The translations under genes and the position numbers were made by a program. Shown piece by piece: positions 16,891-26,205 of a stretch of DNA of 64,000 bases. Position 1 is the first letter of the stretch. Each line of letters opens with the position of its first letter. This DNA is from Tannerella sp. (GTDB lineage Bacteria > Bacteroidota > Bacteroidia > Bacteroidales > Tannerellaceae): positions 124,001 to 188,000 of the forward strand of contig JAITVY010000020.1 of assembly GCA_031285565.1 (NCBI GenBank), given 5' to 3'. The notes below the pieces were generated by a model, which searched no databases, was not told the DNA's origin, and saw nothing but the letters and a program-made list of their open reading frames with translations.

Positions 16891-19161
16891 TTAAATATCA
16901 ATACCTCTTTTTTGAAGATTACGGATCGCTGTTTTATTTCCTTTTTCTGCGGCTTTATAATACCATTCAATGGCTTTGGTTTCATCTAATTCAACTCCAT
17001 GTCCCATTGCATACATCGCACCTAAATTATTCATAGCATCTACAATACCTTGGTTGGCTGCTTCAAGATACCATTTACTTGCTTCCAATTCATTTTTTTC
17101 AACACCACGTCCTAATGCATATTGATTGGCTAAATTGAATTGTGCCATTGCATAACCTTGTTCTGCAGCCATTCGATACCATTTTACAGCCTCAATACTG
17201 TTTTGTGCCACTTTTTCCCCAACTTCATATAAGTATCCTAATTTATTTTGAATCTTTAGATTACCCTGATCAGCCAGCTTATGCAATCTGGAAATATAAT
17301 CATCAAATTCGTCCACCTTTTGCATCTGATCTGTCGCATTTATTATTTCTTTTGCATTTGATAAAATAGCCCCCTCTTTCTGAGGAGCAATTACAATCAT
17401 TTTATTTTCTTCATTAGATATTTCTTCTCTAATACAAGTTTCAAAATCTTTTAAGGCGATAAATTCCTTGAAAAAGAGAGACATTCCTGCCGGTATTAAA
17501 ATTGTACGCAAATTCTTGCACCAAAAAAAAGCATCTTTTCCAATCGTTCTGATAGACTTTGTAAATATGATTTTTTCTAATTGCTTACAGTAAGAAAATG
17601 AATTACGTCCAATATATACAACAGACTCAGGTAATATTATTGTAGATATATATTCGCAAAAACTAAATGCAAAATCCGGAATAACAGTTACATTCTCGCC
17701 AACCCAGATAGTAGTTAAAGATGTACACCCTTCAAAAGCTAAAGCTTCACGACATGAAATACCTTCACTATCAGTTTCAATATTTTCCATCGATTCACAG
17801 CAAATAGGATTAAAGTCAACAGTTGATAATGATTTGCATGAAGCAAATACACTACCTTCAATTTTAGTAACAGACTCTGGTATAATTATGTTTTTCAGTT
17901 GAATGCAATATTCAAAAGCTCCAAATCCCAAGACTGTTAATGTTTCGGGAAGTATAATTTCTTCTAACAGTACACATCCGGAAAATGCATATGGTTCAAT
18001 CGCCAGGACACCATCAGGTATTTCAAAACATGTTGCAGCTTTTGCTTGAGGGTACTTTATCAGACGGCTCATGTCATGCGAATAAAGAACACCATCTTTA
18101 GATATAAAATTGAAATTATCAGCATCTATTACTGACATCTTCTCGCAGCCACGAAAAGCTTTAGACTCGATTGACGTAATTGTATAGGGCAGAATATATT
18201 CGCCCTCTATGGAAGATGGACATTTGACTAATATAGCCATGTCGGCACTATATTTAATACCATCCCTGGTTAGCCTGTATTTTATATTTTTTTCTGTAAC
18301 AATTTTACCATCTTTAGCTTCATTTTTCACGAATGTTCTTAATGAGCAAGTCCAGGGTTTTCCGGAAACGAATTGATTAACATCCAAATCTTCTGAATGT
18401 CTAAGTTTTTGATCAGGATTCATCATTTCAATGAATAGATCCAACTGTTCCAATAAATCTGAATACTTTTTCTGATATGGACCTATACATAGAAAATAAT
18501 TCGGACCAGAAAGATTCGCTTTAATTACTTTAGATATATGAACTAGCGCATCTGTATTCAAACGAGGAAAATCTACTAATAAATGTAATTTAGTTGTTTT
18601 TTTTTCTGATAGAATATCTTTTGGTTTTAACTTTTCAAGATTTTCACAAACCATACGAATTTCTACATCCGGAAAAATTAATTTAGCATGTAAAGCAGCC
18701 CGTTTTATTGCTATTTCTGAAGGATCTATCAATGTTATACGCCGTATTTTTTGCTGCTGTTTTTTTGCCCCTAAAAAGTCATTATATACAATTTCTGCAA
18801 TTCCCTGGCCACATCCGTAATCTATTAGTTCGATTTCTTTATTAAAGAAACTTTTCGGAAAATAAGAATAAACATGTTTTAGCCGAGCTTCCTGAACTTC
18901 TCCTACAGCATATAGATGAGCTGCCATTAATGGTTCGGAGTCCAGCATTAGAACATCAGGTTCTAACATCTCAAAAAGCTTTTCTTGCAAATCTTTCGAC
19001 AGATTTAATATGAATTGATCGGAAACATCCTTTATTTTTTGGAAATTTAAAGGTTCTCCTGCTTCGAGCATAAATGAATAAATTGTTCCCTTTTCAATCA
19101 TTGAATTTTGACTCTTAAATTGTTGAAGTAGCAAAAAGTTACGCCTTTGAAATCCAAACAA
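16891..19161 (-). CDS. Three-part protein: methyltransferase-like, BspA-type LRR and Sel1 repeats
   Basis: A 756-residue protein with an unusual domain order. Residues about 60-280 resemble a class I SAM-dependent methyltransferase, with motif I as ELIDYGCGQGIAEIVY (111-126) and an acidic motif II-like ITLIDPSEIAIKRA (142-155). Residues about 300-560 hold LRR_5 repeats of the BspA type: repeated 'AFxxCxxLxxIxxPxSVxxI' units, for example AFSGCVLLEEIILPETLTV. Residues about 620-750 hold at least three Sel1-like repeats, with the AxxWYxxAAExG pattern. No signal peptide is evident, so it is probably cytoplasmic, unlike most BspA-type proteins. The start may be 19161 or the in-frame ATG at 19101, since both lie downstream of a promoter element at 19190. 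Function unknown. Confidence 0.82.
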   Translation of the reverse strand: MFGFQRRNFLLLQQFKSQNSMIEKGTIYSFMLEAGEPLNFQKIKDVSDQFILNLSKDLQEKLFEMLEPDVLMLDSEPLMAAHLYAVGEVQEARLKHVYSYFPKSFFNKEIELIDYGCGQGIAEIVYNDFLGAKKQQQKIRRITLIDPSEIAIKRAALHAKLIFPDVEIRMVCENLEKLKPKDILSEKKTTKLHLLVDFPRLNTDALVHISKVIKANLSGPNYFLCIGPYQKKYSDLLEQLDLFIEMMNPDQKLRHSEDLDVNQFVSGKPWTCSLRTFVKNEAKDGKIVTEKNIKYRLTRDGIKYSADMAILVKCPSSIEGEYILPYTITSIESKAFRGCEKMSVIDADNFNFISKDGVLYSHDMSRLIKYPQAKAATCFEIPDGVLAIEPYAFSGCVLLEEIILPETLTVLGFGAFEYCIQLKNIIIPESVTKIEGSVFASCKSLSTVDFNPICCESMENIETDSEGISCREALAFEGCTSLTTIWVGENVTVIPDFAFSFCEYISTIILPESVVYIGRNSFSYCKQLEKIIFTKSIRTIGKDAFFWCKNLRTILIPAGMSLFFKEFIALKDFETCIREEISNEENKMIVIAPQKEGAILSNAKEIINATDQMQKVDEFDDYISRLHKLADQGNLKIQNKLGYLYEVGEKVAQNSIEAVKWYRMAAEQGYAMAQFNLANQYALGRGVEKNELEASKWYLEAANQGIVDAMNNLGAMYAMGHGVELDETKAIEWYYKAAEKGNKTAIRNLQKRGIDI

Positions 19162-19189
19162 TTTTTAAAATAACTGAAAAAAATAACTA

Positions 19190-19197
19190 CAAATATA
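19190..19197 (-). promoter_or_regulatory. -7 element for the methyltransferase/LRR/Sel1 gene
   Basis: On minus this reads TATATTTG, matching TAnnTTTG, 28 bases upstream of the ATG at 19161. The rest of the 224-base divergent gap up to 19385 is AT-rich. I found no exact consensus promoter there for the efflux operon; ATTCTTTTG near 19289 is only a near-match. Confidence 0.5.
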
Positions 19198-19385
19198 AAT
19201 AATATATATCTATATAGAAAGAGGTCATTTTTCTTCCGGTAAAATATTTTCCGATTTATCTATTTGAATAATAATGAATCAGAATATTCTTTTGCTATTT
19301 TTTTAAATGTAAATTAAACCTTTCATCTAATTAATTGTCATATCAAATAAGACTATTTTTAATGTAAAATTTAACCTGTAGAGAC

Positions 19386-20483
19386 ATGACAAAACCGGCA
19401 AAGTGGGTGTTATCTGGCGTTATTCTATTGTTTATTATTGGGATAATTGTTTATCCGCAAATTAAACAAAAAATGAATACGAATACAGATAACCAATTAC
19501 CTTCCAGACCTATTTCAGGTCAACAACAATCAGTATTAATAATTAATGCAATTATACTGAAACAACAAGCTCTTTCCGATCAAATTAGAAGTACGGGAAG
19601 TACTATTCCAGATGAAGAAGTTGATCTTTCGTTTGAATCATCCGGAAAGATTGTCGATATCTATTTCAATGAAGGGACTTATGTTAAAAAAGGAGATCTG
19701 CTTGCCAAAATTAACGATAAACCATTACAAGCCCAGTTACAAAAACTAGAAGCACAAATACCATTAGCAAAAGAACGCGTCTTCAGGCAAGGCACTCTGC
19801 TTCAGAAAGATGCTGTTAGCCAGGAAGCATACGAACAGGTAACTACCGAATACGATATATTAATGGCTGACATTGAACTTGTAAAAGCTAATATATTGCA
19901 AACCGAATTACGCGCGCCTTTTGATGGTATTATCGGGTTACGCCTTGTAAGTGAAGGCGCTTATGCTACCCCATCGACAATTATAGCCAACTTAACTAAA
20001 ATTTCACCACTCAAAATAGAATTTTCAATCCCTGAACGTTATGCAGCTGATGTTTCAAACGGGACAAATATTTCTTTCTATATGGAAGGAGCAAGTGGCA
20101 TAACGAATAAATACAATGCCAGAGTATATGCCGTAGAAGGAAAGATTGAATTGGAAACCCGTTCGTTGAAAGTACGCGCACTATATCCGAATACTGATCA
20201 GGCAATCTTACCTGGCCGGTATCTATCCGTAGAAGTCACCAAACGTGAAATAAATAATGCAATTGCAGTTCCGAGCGAAGCTATTATCCCTGAAATGGGG
20301 AAAAACATTGTATATGTATATAAAAACGGCGAAGCCTGGCCAGCTGAAATCATAGCCGGTCTCCGCACCGAAAGTGAGGTACAGGTATTAGATGGCCTTC
20401 AGGCTGGTGATACGGTAATTACTACCGGTGTGATGCAGTTACGTACAGGAATGAAAGTTGAAATTGATAATCTGAAAGAATAA
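19386..20483 (+). CDS. RND efflux periplasmic adaptor (membrane fusion protein)
   Basis: A 365-residue HlyD/AcrA-type adaptor that links an inner-membrane RND pump to an outer-membrane channel. One N-terminal membrane segment (residues 7-24) anchors it; no lipobox is seen. The barrel-sandwich (lipoyl-like) halves are at about residues 75-110 (SGKIVDIYFNEGTYVKKGDL) and 175-195 (LRAPFDGIIGL, then VSEGAYATPST). A short helical hairpin lies between them, followed by beta-barrel and membrane-proximal domains. It is the first gene of a three-gene operon, with the pump starting four bases downstream. Confidence 0.93.
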   Translation: MTKPAKWVLSGVILLFIIGIIVYPQIKQKMNTNTDNQLPSRPISGQQQSVLIINAIILKQQALSDQIRSTGSTIPDEEVDLSFESSGKIVDIYFNEGTYVKKGDLLAKINDKPLQAQLQKLEAQIPLAKERVFRQGTLLQKDAVSQEAYEQVTTEYDILMADIELVKANILQTELRAPFDGIIGLRLVSEGAYATPSTIIANLTKISPLKIEFSIPERYAADVSNGTNISFYMEGASGITNKYNARVYAVEGKIELETRSLKVRALYPNTDQAILPGRYLSVEVTKREINNAIAVPSEAIIPEMGKNIVYVYKNGEAWPAEIIAGLRTESEVQVLDGLQAGDTVITTGVMQLRTGMKVEIDNLKE

Positions 20484-20487
20484 CCCC

Positions 20488-23400
20488 ATGGCAAATATTT
20501 CGGAATTAAGTATTAAACGACCGGTATTAGCTACTGTAATGATGATTGTCATTCTGTTATTCGGAATGATAGGTTATCAATCGCTCGGTGTGCGTGAATA
20601 TCCAAGTGTCGATCAACCAATCATTTCGGTGAATACCTCATATCCCGGAGCGAACGCAGAAGTAATCATGAACCAAATTACCGAACCGCTGGAGCAAAAT
20701 ATCAATGGAATCCCCGGTATTCGTTCCCTAAGTAGTGTAAGTAGCCAGGGTAACAGCCGGATTACGATTGAATTTGAACTTTCTGTTGATCTTGAGACTG
20801 CAGCCAATGATGTTCGCGATAAAGTTTCCCGTGCACAACGTTACCTGCCACGCGATTGCGACCCCCCTACGGTATCTAAAGCTGATGCAGATGCTTCACC
20901 TATCATGCAAATTGGTATCCGGAGTAGTCAGCGTTCGTTGATGGAACTATCAGAAATTGCCGAACTAATAGTTAAAGAAAGACTACAAACCATCCAGAAT
21001 GTAAGTAGTGTGGATATATGGGGACAGAAGCGGTATTCCATGCGCCTTTGGCTTGACCCGATTAAAATGGCAGGTTATGGTGTCACACCACTTGATATTA
21101 AAAACGCAGTTGATGCGGAGAATATAGAGCTCCCTTCCGGTAGTATTGAAGGTAATACCGTCGAATTATCTATCCGGACAATGGGATTGATGCACACGGC
21201 GAAAGAGTTCAATGATCTGATCATTAAAGAAAATGAAAATAATATCGTTCGTTTTAAAGATGTAGGTCGTGCAGAACTTGCGCCGGAAGATATCAAAAGT
21301 ATATTGAAACGGAATGGTGAACCGATGGTGATAGATGTAATCATTCCGCAACCGGGCGCCAATCATATAGAAATAGCTAATGAAGCATATGAACGTATTA
21401 AGCAGTTGGAGAAAGACCTTCCGGATGATGTAACAATTGAAATGGTATATGATAATACTCAATTTATCCGGGCATCCATCAATGAAGTAGAAGAAACCAT
21501 TTATGTAGCTTTTATTTTAGTAGTTATTGTTATTTTCCTTTTCCTACGCGACTGGCGTGTCACCTTGGTACCGGTAGTTGTTATTCCGGTCTCACTGGTT
21601 GGTGCATTCTTTGTTATGTATGTATCAGGTTTTTCGATCAATGTATTAACTATGTTGGCTATTGTTTTATCTGTAGGGTTGGTAGTAGATGATGCAATTG
21701 TTGTTACTGAAAATATATATGTTCGTATCGAACAGGGAATGACTCCTAAAGAGGCTGGCATTGAAGGATCAAAGGAAATTTTCTTTGCAGTGATATCCAC
21801 TACTGTTACATTGATAGCCGTTTTTATTCCGATAGTATTTATGGAAGGAATGACCGGACGTCTTTTTAAAGAGTTCAGTATTGTAATTGCAGGTTGTGTT
21901 GCAATCTCATCTCTTGCTGCTCTTACTTTTTCCCCTATGCTATCTACTAAGTTATTAAAACGTCGCGAAAAGAAAAACTGGTTTTATCAGAAGACCGAGC
22001 CATTCTTTGTAGGTTTAAATAATCTTTATGCCAAAACACTGAATGCATTTCTATCAAAAAAATGGATTTCTATTCCGATTGTTTTAGTATTGCTGGGATC
22101 CATAATATATTTCTGGGGAAAGATACCGTCGGAACTATCACCTCTTGAAGACCGATCACAAGTAACCATAAACATTCGTGGTCCTGAAGGAGCAACATAT
22201 GAATTTGTTCGTGATTTTTCCGACAAACTGGAAATGATTGCAGATTCAATTGCTTACGAACGAAAAGTTGTTACCACACGTGCATTTGGTGCAAATGGGT
22301 TCATCTCAATTATTTTACCGGATATTAAAGATCGCGTACGCTCTCAAATGGAAATTGCAGATCAATTGTCGGCAGCAGTGCGGAAAGAAACATTAGCACG
22401 CGGTTTTGTACAACAACAATCTACATTTGGAGGCAGACGCGGCGGAATGCCGGTTCAATATGTATTGCAGGCAACAAGTCTTGAGAAACTGCAGGAATTT
22501 TTACCTCAGTTTATGTTAAAGGTAAACGAAAGTCCTGTATTCCAGATGGCTGATGCTAATCTTAAATTTACTAAACCGGAAACCCGGATTGAGATCAACC
22601 GCGACAAAGCTTCGCTACTTGGTGTAAGTACCCGAAACATTGCTCAAACCCTTCAGTATGCCCTTAGCGGACAACGTATGGGATATTTTTATATGAATGG
22701 AAAGCAATATCAGATAATTGGTGAAATAAATCGTCAGCAGCGTAATACACCACTTGATTTAAAGTCGATATATGTTAGAAGCGACAATGGTTCCATGATG
22801 CAGCTTGATAATTTAGTATCCCTGGAAGAAAATGTTGCACCACCGCAATTATATCGTTATAATCGTTTCGTTTCTGCCACCATATCCAGCGGGTTAAATA
22901 AAGGATATACACTTGGAGATGGATTAGATGAAATGGATCGCATTGCTGATGAAGTTTTAGATGAAAGTTTCCGTACTGCACTTTCCGGCGAATCAAAGGA
23001 ATTCAGAGAAAGTTCAGATAGTCTGATGTTTGCAATGATTCTCGCATTAATTATGATATATCTTGTTCTGGCGGCCCAGTTTGAAAGCTTTAAAGATCCG
23101 CTTACTGTCATGTTCACAGTGCCTTTAGCTATTGCCGGAGCGTTGATGTTTATGAGCGCCAATGATATTACAATGAATATTTTTAGCCAGATCGGCATTA
23201 TCATGTTGATTGGATTAGTTGCCAAAAACGGCATTTTAATTGTAGAATTTGCTAATCAACGGCAAGAGGCCGGATTAACTAAGGAAGAAGCGATTCGGGC
23301 AGCTTCCGTACAACGCTTGCGGCCGATTTTAATGACCAGTGTTTCTACAATTCTCGGATTATTACCTCTTGTTTTTGCATCAGCCGAAGGTGCTAATGGA

Positions 23401-23526
23401 CGTATAGCAATGGGTACAGCAGTCGTAGGTGGAATGTTGGTGTCCACATTCTTGACATTGTATATTGTTCCGGCAATGTATAGTTTTATTTCAACAAATA
23501 TGAAAAATAAAAAAGAAAAGCAATGA
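20488..23526 (+). CDS. RND family efflux transporter permease (AcrB/MexB-like)
   Basis: A 1012-residue proton-driven inner-membrane pump of the hydrophobe/amphiphile efflux family. It has the typical 12-helix layout: one N-terminal helix (MANISELSIKRPVLATVMMI), a large periplasmic loop, helices 2-6 at about residues 335-495, a second periplasmic loop, and helices 8-12 at about 850-1000. The proton-relay aspartates are expected in the helix-4 stretch VLSVGLVVDDAIVVTEN (about residues 392-408), where the DD pair is visible. The start MANISELSIKRPV is the family norm. It is slightly shorter than AcrB (1049 residues). Substrates cannot be predicted. Its stop overlaps the next gene's start by four bases. 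Confidence 0.96.
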   Translation: MANISELSIKRPVLATVMMIVILLFGMIGYQSLGVREYPSVDQPIISVNTSYPGANAEVIMNQITEPLEQNINGIPGIRSLSSVSSQGNSRITIEFELSVDLETAANDVRDKVSRAQRYLPRDCDPPTVSKADADASPIMQIGIRSSQRSLMELSEIAELIVKERLQTIQNVSSVDIWGQKRYSMRLWLDPIKMAGYGVTPLDIKNAVDAENIELPSGSIEGNTVELSIRTMGLMHTAKEFNDLIIKENENNIVRFKDVGRAELAPEDIKSILKRNGEPMVIDVIIPQPGANHIEIANEAYERIKQLEKDLPDDVTIEMVYDNTQFIRASINEVEETIYVAFILVVIVIFLFLRDWRVTLVPVVVIPVSLVGAFFVMYVSGFSINVLTMLAIVLSVGLVVDDAIVVTENIYVRIEQGMTPKEAGIEGSKEIFFAVISTTVTLIAVFIPIVFMEGMTGRLFKEFSIVIAGCVAISSLAALTFSPMLSTKLLKRREKKNWFYQKTEPFFVGLNNLYAKTLNAFLSKKWISIPIVLVLLGSIIYFWGKIPSELSPLEDRSQVTINIRGPEGATYEFVRDFSDKLEMIADSIAYERKVVTTRAFGANGFISIILPDIKDRVRSQMEIADQLSAAVRKETLARGFVQQQSTFGGRRGGMPVQYVLQATSLEKLQEFLPQFMLKVNESPVFQMADANLKFTKPETRIEINRDKASLLGVSTRNIAQTLQYALSGQRMGYFYMNGKQYQIIGEINRQQRNTPLDLKSIYVRSDNGSMMQLDNLVSLEENVAPPQLYRYNRFVSATISSGLNKGYTLGDGLDEMDRIADEVLDESFRTALSGESKEFRESSDSLMFAMILALIMIYLVLAAQFESFKDPLTVMFTVPLAIAGALMFMSANDITMNIFSQIGIIMLIGLVAKNGILIVEFANQRQEAGLTKEEAIRAASVQRLRPILMTSVSTILGLLPLVFASAEGANGRIAMGTAVVGGMLVSTFLTLYIVPAMYSFISTNMKNKKEKQ

Positions 23527-24857
23527 AACGAATTTATTTGATATTATATTTTTCATCTATATGCTTAATTAACCTTATCGCTCAGGATAGATATACGTTA
23601 AAACAGTGTATTGAAATAGGTTTGGAGCGAAATTATTCAATCCATATTGTTCGAAACGAAGCTCAAATAGCATCAAATAATGCAACTCTGGGTAATGCCG
23701 GTTATTTACCATCACTCGGACTAAGCGGAGGTTTTAACGGATCAATTTATGATAATACGTATGATTATAAAGACGGAACATCTGAGAAGATAAATGGAGT
23801 TAATAGTGAAACTGCCAATATAGGTTTGAATATGAACTGGACTGTTTTTGATGGATTTAATATTCAGGCCGAATACGATAAATTAAAAGAACTTCAACAA
23901 ATGGGTGAATTGAACACACGCATTTCTATTGAAGACTTAGTAGCTAATATTGCTGCTGAATATCACAATCTGATCCGCCAGCGTATCCGGTTAAGAAACC
24001 TGCGTTCAGCAGTTAGATTATCAAAAGAACGACTTCGCATTGTAGAAGAACGATATATTATAGGCTCAATGTCCCGGTTGGATTTACAACAAGCCAAAGT
24101 AGACTTCAATGCCGACAGTTCCAAACTATTAACACAGTTTGAAACACTTAATGCCTCTCAAATCCGATTAAACGAACTAATGGGGGTCGATTCGGTTGAT
24201 CAACGGATTCGTGTGCGCGATACTATAGTATTGAACACTTATTTATTGGATGAAGTTGATTTATGGCAAAAAACGTTATCCAATAATGCTTCTTTATTAG
24301 CTTCATATAAGAATAAAACGTTATCCGAATTAGATTATAAAAAAATACGTAGCCGTAATTACCCTTATATGCAACTAAATGCAGGATATGGATATACAGC
24401 TAACTGGTATGAAACCGGTACTACCGATCTCCATAAGCGATTAGGCCTTAATTATGGCGTTACAATTGGTTTTTCGATTTTTGATGGTATGAACCGTCGG
24501 CGTGAACAACAAAATGCACGTATACAGATTAAAAACAGCGAATATCGTATTCAGGAATTGGAGTTATCATTAAAAGCAGATCTTTCTAATCTTTGGATGG
24601 CCTATCAAAATAATTTATCGCTCTGGAAACTGGAAAAAGAGAACCTTGTTGCTGCACAAGAAAACTATGCAATTGCTATTGAACGATACAAATTAGGAGA
24701 TTTATCAGGAATAGAATTACGTGAAGCGCAAAATAACTTACTCGAAGCAGAGGAACGCCAATCTATTGCCGAGTATAATACCAAACTCTGTGAAATATCT
24801 TTATTTCAATTAAGTGGGCAGATTTTAAATTATTTATATCCGGAAGAACTGTCATAA
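23523..24857 (+). CDS. TolC-family outer-membrane efflux channel
   Basis: A 444-residue outer-membrane factor completing the tripartite pump. The signal peptide MKRIYLILYFSSICLINLIA is followed by QDRYTLKQCIEIGLERN, the usual TolC-family first helix. Two internal repeats of the OEP domain (about residues 25-220 and 235-440) give the long alpha-helical tunnel segments. There is no lipobox, so unlike OprM-type members it is probably not lipidated. It overlaps the pump gene by four bases (ATGA), indicating translational coupling. Confidence 0.94.
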   Translation: MKRIYLILYFSSICLINLIAQDRYTLKQCIEIGLERNYSIHIVRNEAQIASNNATLGNAGYLPSLGLSGGFNGSIYDNTYDYKDGTSEKINGVNSETANIGLNMNWTVFDGFNIQAEYDKLKELQQMGELNTRISIEDLVANIAAEYHNLIRQRIRLRNLRSAVRLSKERLRIVEERYIIGSMSRLDLQQAKVDFNADSSKLLTQFETLNASQIRLNELMGVDSVDQRIRVRDTIVLNTYLLDEVDLWQKTLSNNASLLASYKNKTLSELDYKKIRSRNYPYMQLNAGYGYTANWYETGTTDLHKRLGLNYGVTIGFSIFDGMNRRREQQNARIQIKNSEYRIQELELSLKADLSNLWMAYQNNLSLWKLEKENLVAAQENYAIAIERYKLGDLSGIELREAQNNLLEAEERQSIAEYNTKLCEISLFQLSGQILNYLYPEELS

Positions 24858-24894
24858 AAAGAATAAAAAAAAGACTCTCTCATATCAAAATAAG

Positions 24895-24926
24895 TTTGTA
24901 TTTTCTAAAAACAAACAGTATATTTG
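24895..24926 (+). promoter_or_regulatory. Complete Bacteroidetes promoter for the Fic-like gene
   Basis: TTTG at 24895-24898 and TATATTTG at 24919-24926 are separated by 20 bases, an excellent match to the TTTG-N19/21-TAnnTTTG promoter. The predicted transcript start is near 24933. This excludes an in-frame TTG at 24924 as a start and points to GTG at 24954. Confidence 0.7.
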
Positions 24927-24953
24927 CCGCAACTAATACGGGGAATAGAGCGA

Positions 24954-26021
24954 GTGAGAATATTTATATGGCAGCAAAAGGGGTGGCCTTATCTTACATG
25001 GAATAATAAAGAGCTATCCTACATTCTAGGGGAGGTTAGAAACCGGCAAGGACGTCTTGCTGGTAAAACTAGTTTATTGGGTATTGATCTGAAGAAGGAT
25101 CTCATTTTAGATGCAATTTCAAAAGAAATTATTCAATCGGCGGCATTAGAAGGGAAAATCCTGAATGAACCTTTGGTGCGCATTTCAGTATTAAAGCATT
25201 TTAAAATAAGTAATTTAAAAAATGCATTAGATACAGATCCCGAAATTGACAAAATTGTACAGGTTACGACTGATGCATTACTTAATTATAAGCAACCAAT
25301 TACAGAAGAGCGTATTTTTAAATGGAAAAAAGCATTGAGTCAATCCGATAAAGAACCTTATTTTCGGAATGCAATGATAGAAACGCCTATCAATCCGACT
25401 GCAGGACACTTTTACATTCAAGATTCTTTACTTATTCCCAGTGAAATGAAACGGTTTATTGAATGGATCAATACAGTTCATGCAACAGATCCGGTTATTA
25501 AAGCAGGAGTATCTCATTTACGTTTTGCTTTTATATATCCTTTTGAGGAAAATAATGGTCAGATTGCACGTGCCATATCTAACATTTTTTTGACACGCGC
25601 TGACGATCATCCCCAGCGTTTATTCTGTTTATCCGCACAAATCTTCAAACAAAAAGAAATATATGAAGAGGTATTAAGAAATGCTCAAAGAGGGAATCTG
25701 GACATAACCGAGTGGTTGATCTGGTTTCTATATTGTCTTGAGTCAGCTTTAATTGAAGCTGAAAATTCGTTGACGCGAATATTGGAAAAATCAAAATTCT
25801 GGGAAAAATATCGTTTAATGCGCCTGAATGACAGACAAATTAAAATGATAAACTTGCTGTGGGAAGATAACAATAAGCGTAAAATTACAACATCCTATTG
25901 GGCAACTGTAAATCTTTGTTCTCCTGATACAGCTTTACGCGATATTCAGGATTTGATTGATAAAAAGATCTTACACAAAAAAAATAGTGGTGGCCGGAGT
26001 ACTTCCTATGAATTGAGTTAA
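24954..26021 (+). CDS. Fic-fold protein (DUF4172 plus Fic) with a degenerate catalytic motif
   Basis: A 355-residue protein of the DUF4172-Fic class, whose active members transfer AMP or a related group to protein hydroxyls. With a GTG start the N-terminus reads MRIFIWQQKGWPYLTW, as expected for DUF4172 (about residues 1-85). An inhibitory (S/T)xxxE(G/N) motif is present as SAALEGK (residues 62-68). The Fic core, normally HPFxx(G/D)NGR, reads YPFEENNGQIAR here (residues 195-206; Tyr codon 25536-25538): the catalytic His is Tyr and the nucleotide-binding Arg is Gln. The surrounding fold is conserved, including LSAQIFKQKEIYEEVLRNAQ and DITEWLIWFL. A winged-helix-like C-terminus follows. Classical AMPylation seems unlikely. 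The gene is intact and has its own strong promoter. Confidence 0.85.
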   Translation: MRIFIWQQKGWPYLTWNNKELSYILGEVRNRQGRLAGKTSLLGIDLKKDLILDAISKEIIQSAALEGKILNEPLVRISVLKHFKISNLKNALDTDPEIDKIVQVTTDALLNYKQPITEERIFKWKKALSQSDKEPYFRNAMIETPINPTAGHFYIQDSLLIPSEMKRFIEWINTVHATDPVIKAGVSHLRFAFIYPFEENNGQIARAISNIFLTRADDHPQRLFCLSAQIFKQKEIYEEVLRNAQRGNLDITEWLIWFLYCLESALIEAENSLTRILEKSKFWEKYRLMRLNDRQIKMINLLWEDNNKRKITTSYWATVNLCSPDTALRDIQDLIDKKILHKKNSGGRSTSYELS

Positions 26022-26031
26022 TATGTAACTA

Positions 26032-26205
26032 TCACTCACTCTCCCACTCTTTTTGTTGCTTTCGATTATAAACCTTTTTTGAAACAACTACTTTGTTGAA
26101 GTTAACAGGGTGTCCATGAGCTTCTATCTCAGCTTCACGACTTCCTTTACGGTTTGCTTTTATATAATCGGTCTGTGTAAAGTTTTTTTTCTTCTGCATG
26201 CTCAT
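26032..26205 (-). CDS. Small basic conserved-looking protein, 57 residues
   Basis: A short gene directly downstream of metH, encoding 57 residues beginning [20 protein letters not shown], rich in Lys, Arg and Glu. The middle contains GSREAEIEAHGHPVNFNKVV. No signal peptide or membrane segment is present. The start ATG shares a base with the metH stop (TAATG), which suggests coupled translation; an internal ATG at 26199 is an alternative. Composition and the GHPVNFNKV motif look like a real gene rather than chance, and I believe similar short proteins occur in other Bacteroidales, but the function is unknown. It converges with the Fic-like gene, leaving a gap of ten bases. Confidence 0.65.
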   Translation of the reverse strand: MSMQKKKNFTQTDYIKANRKGSREAEIEAHGHPVNFNKVVVSKKVYNRKQQKEWESE

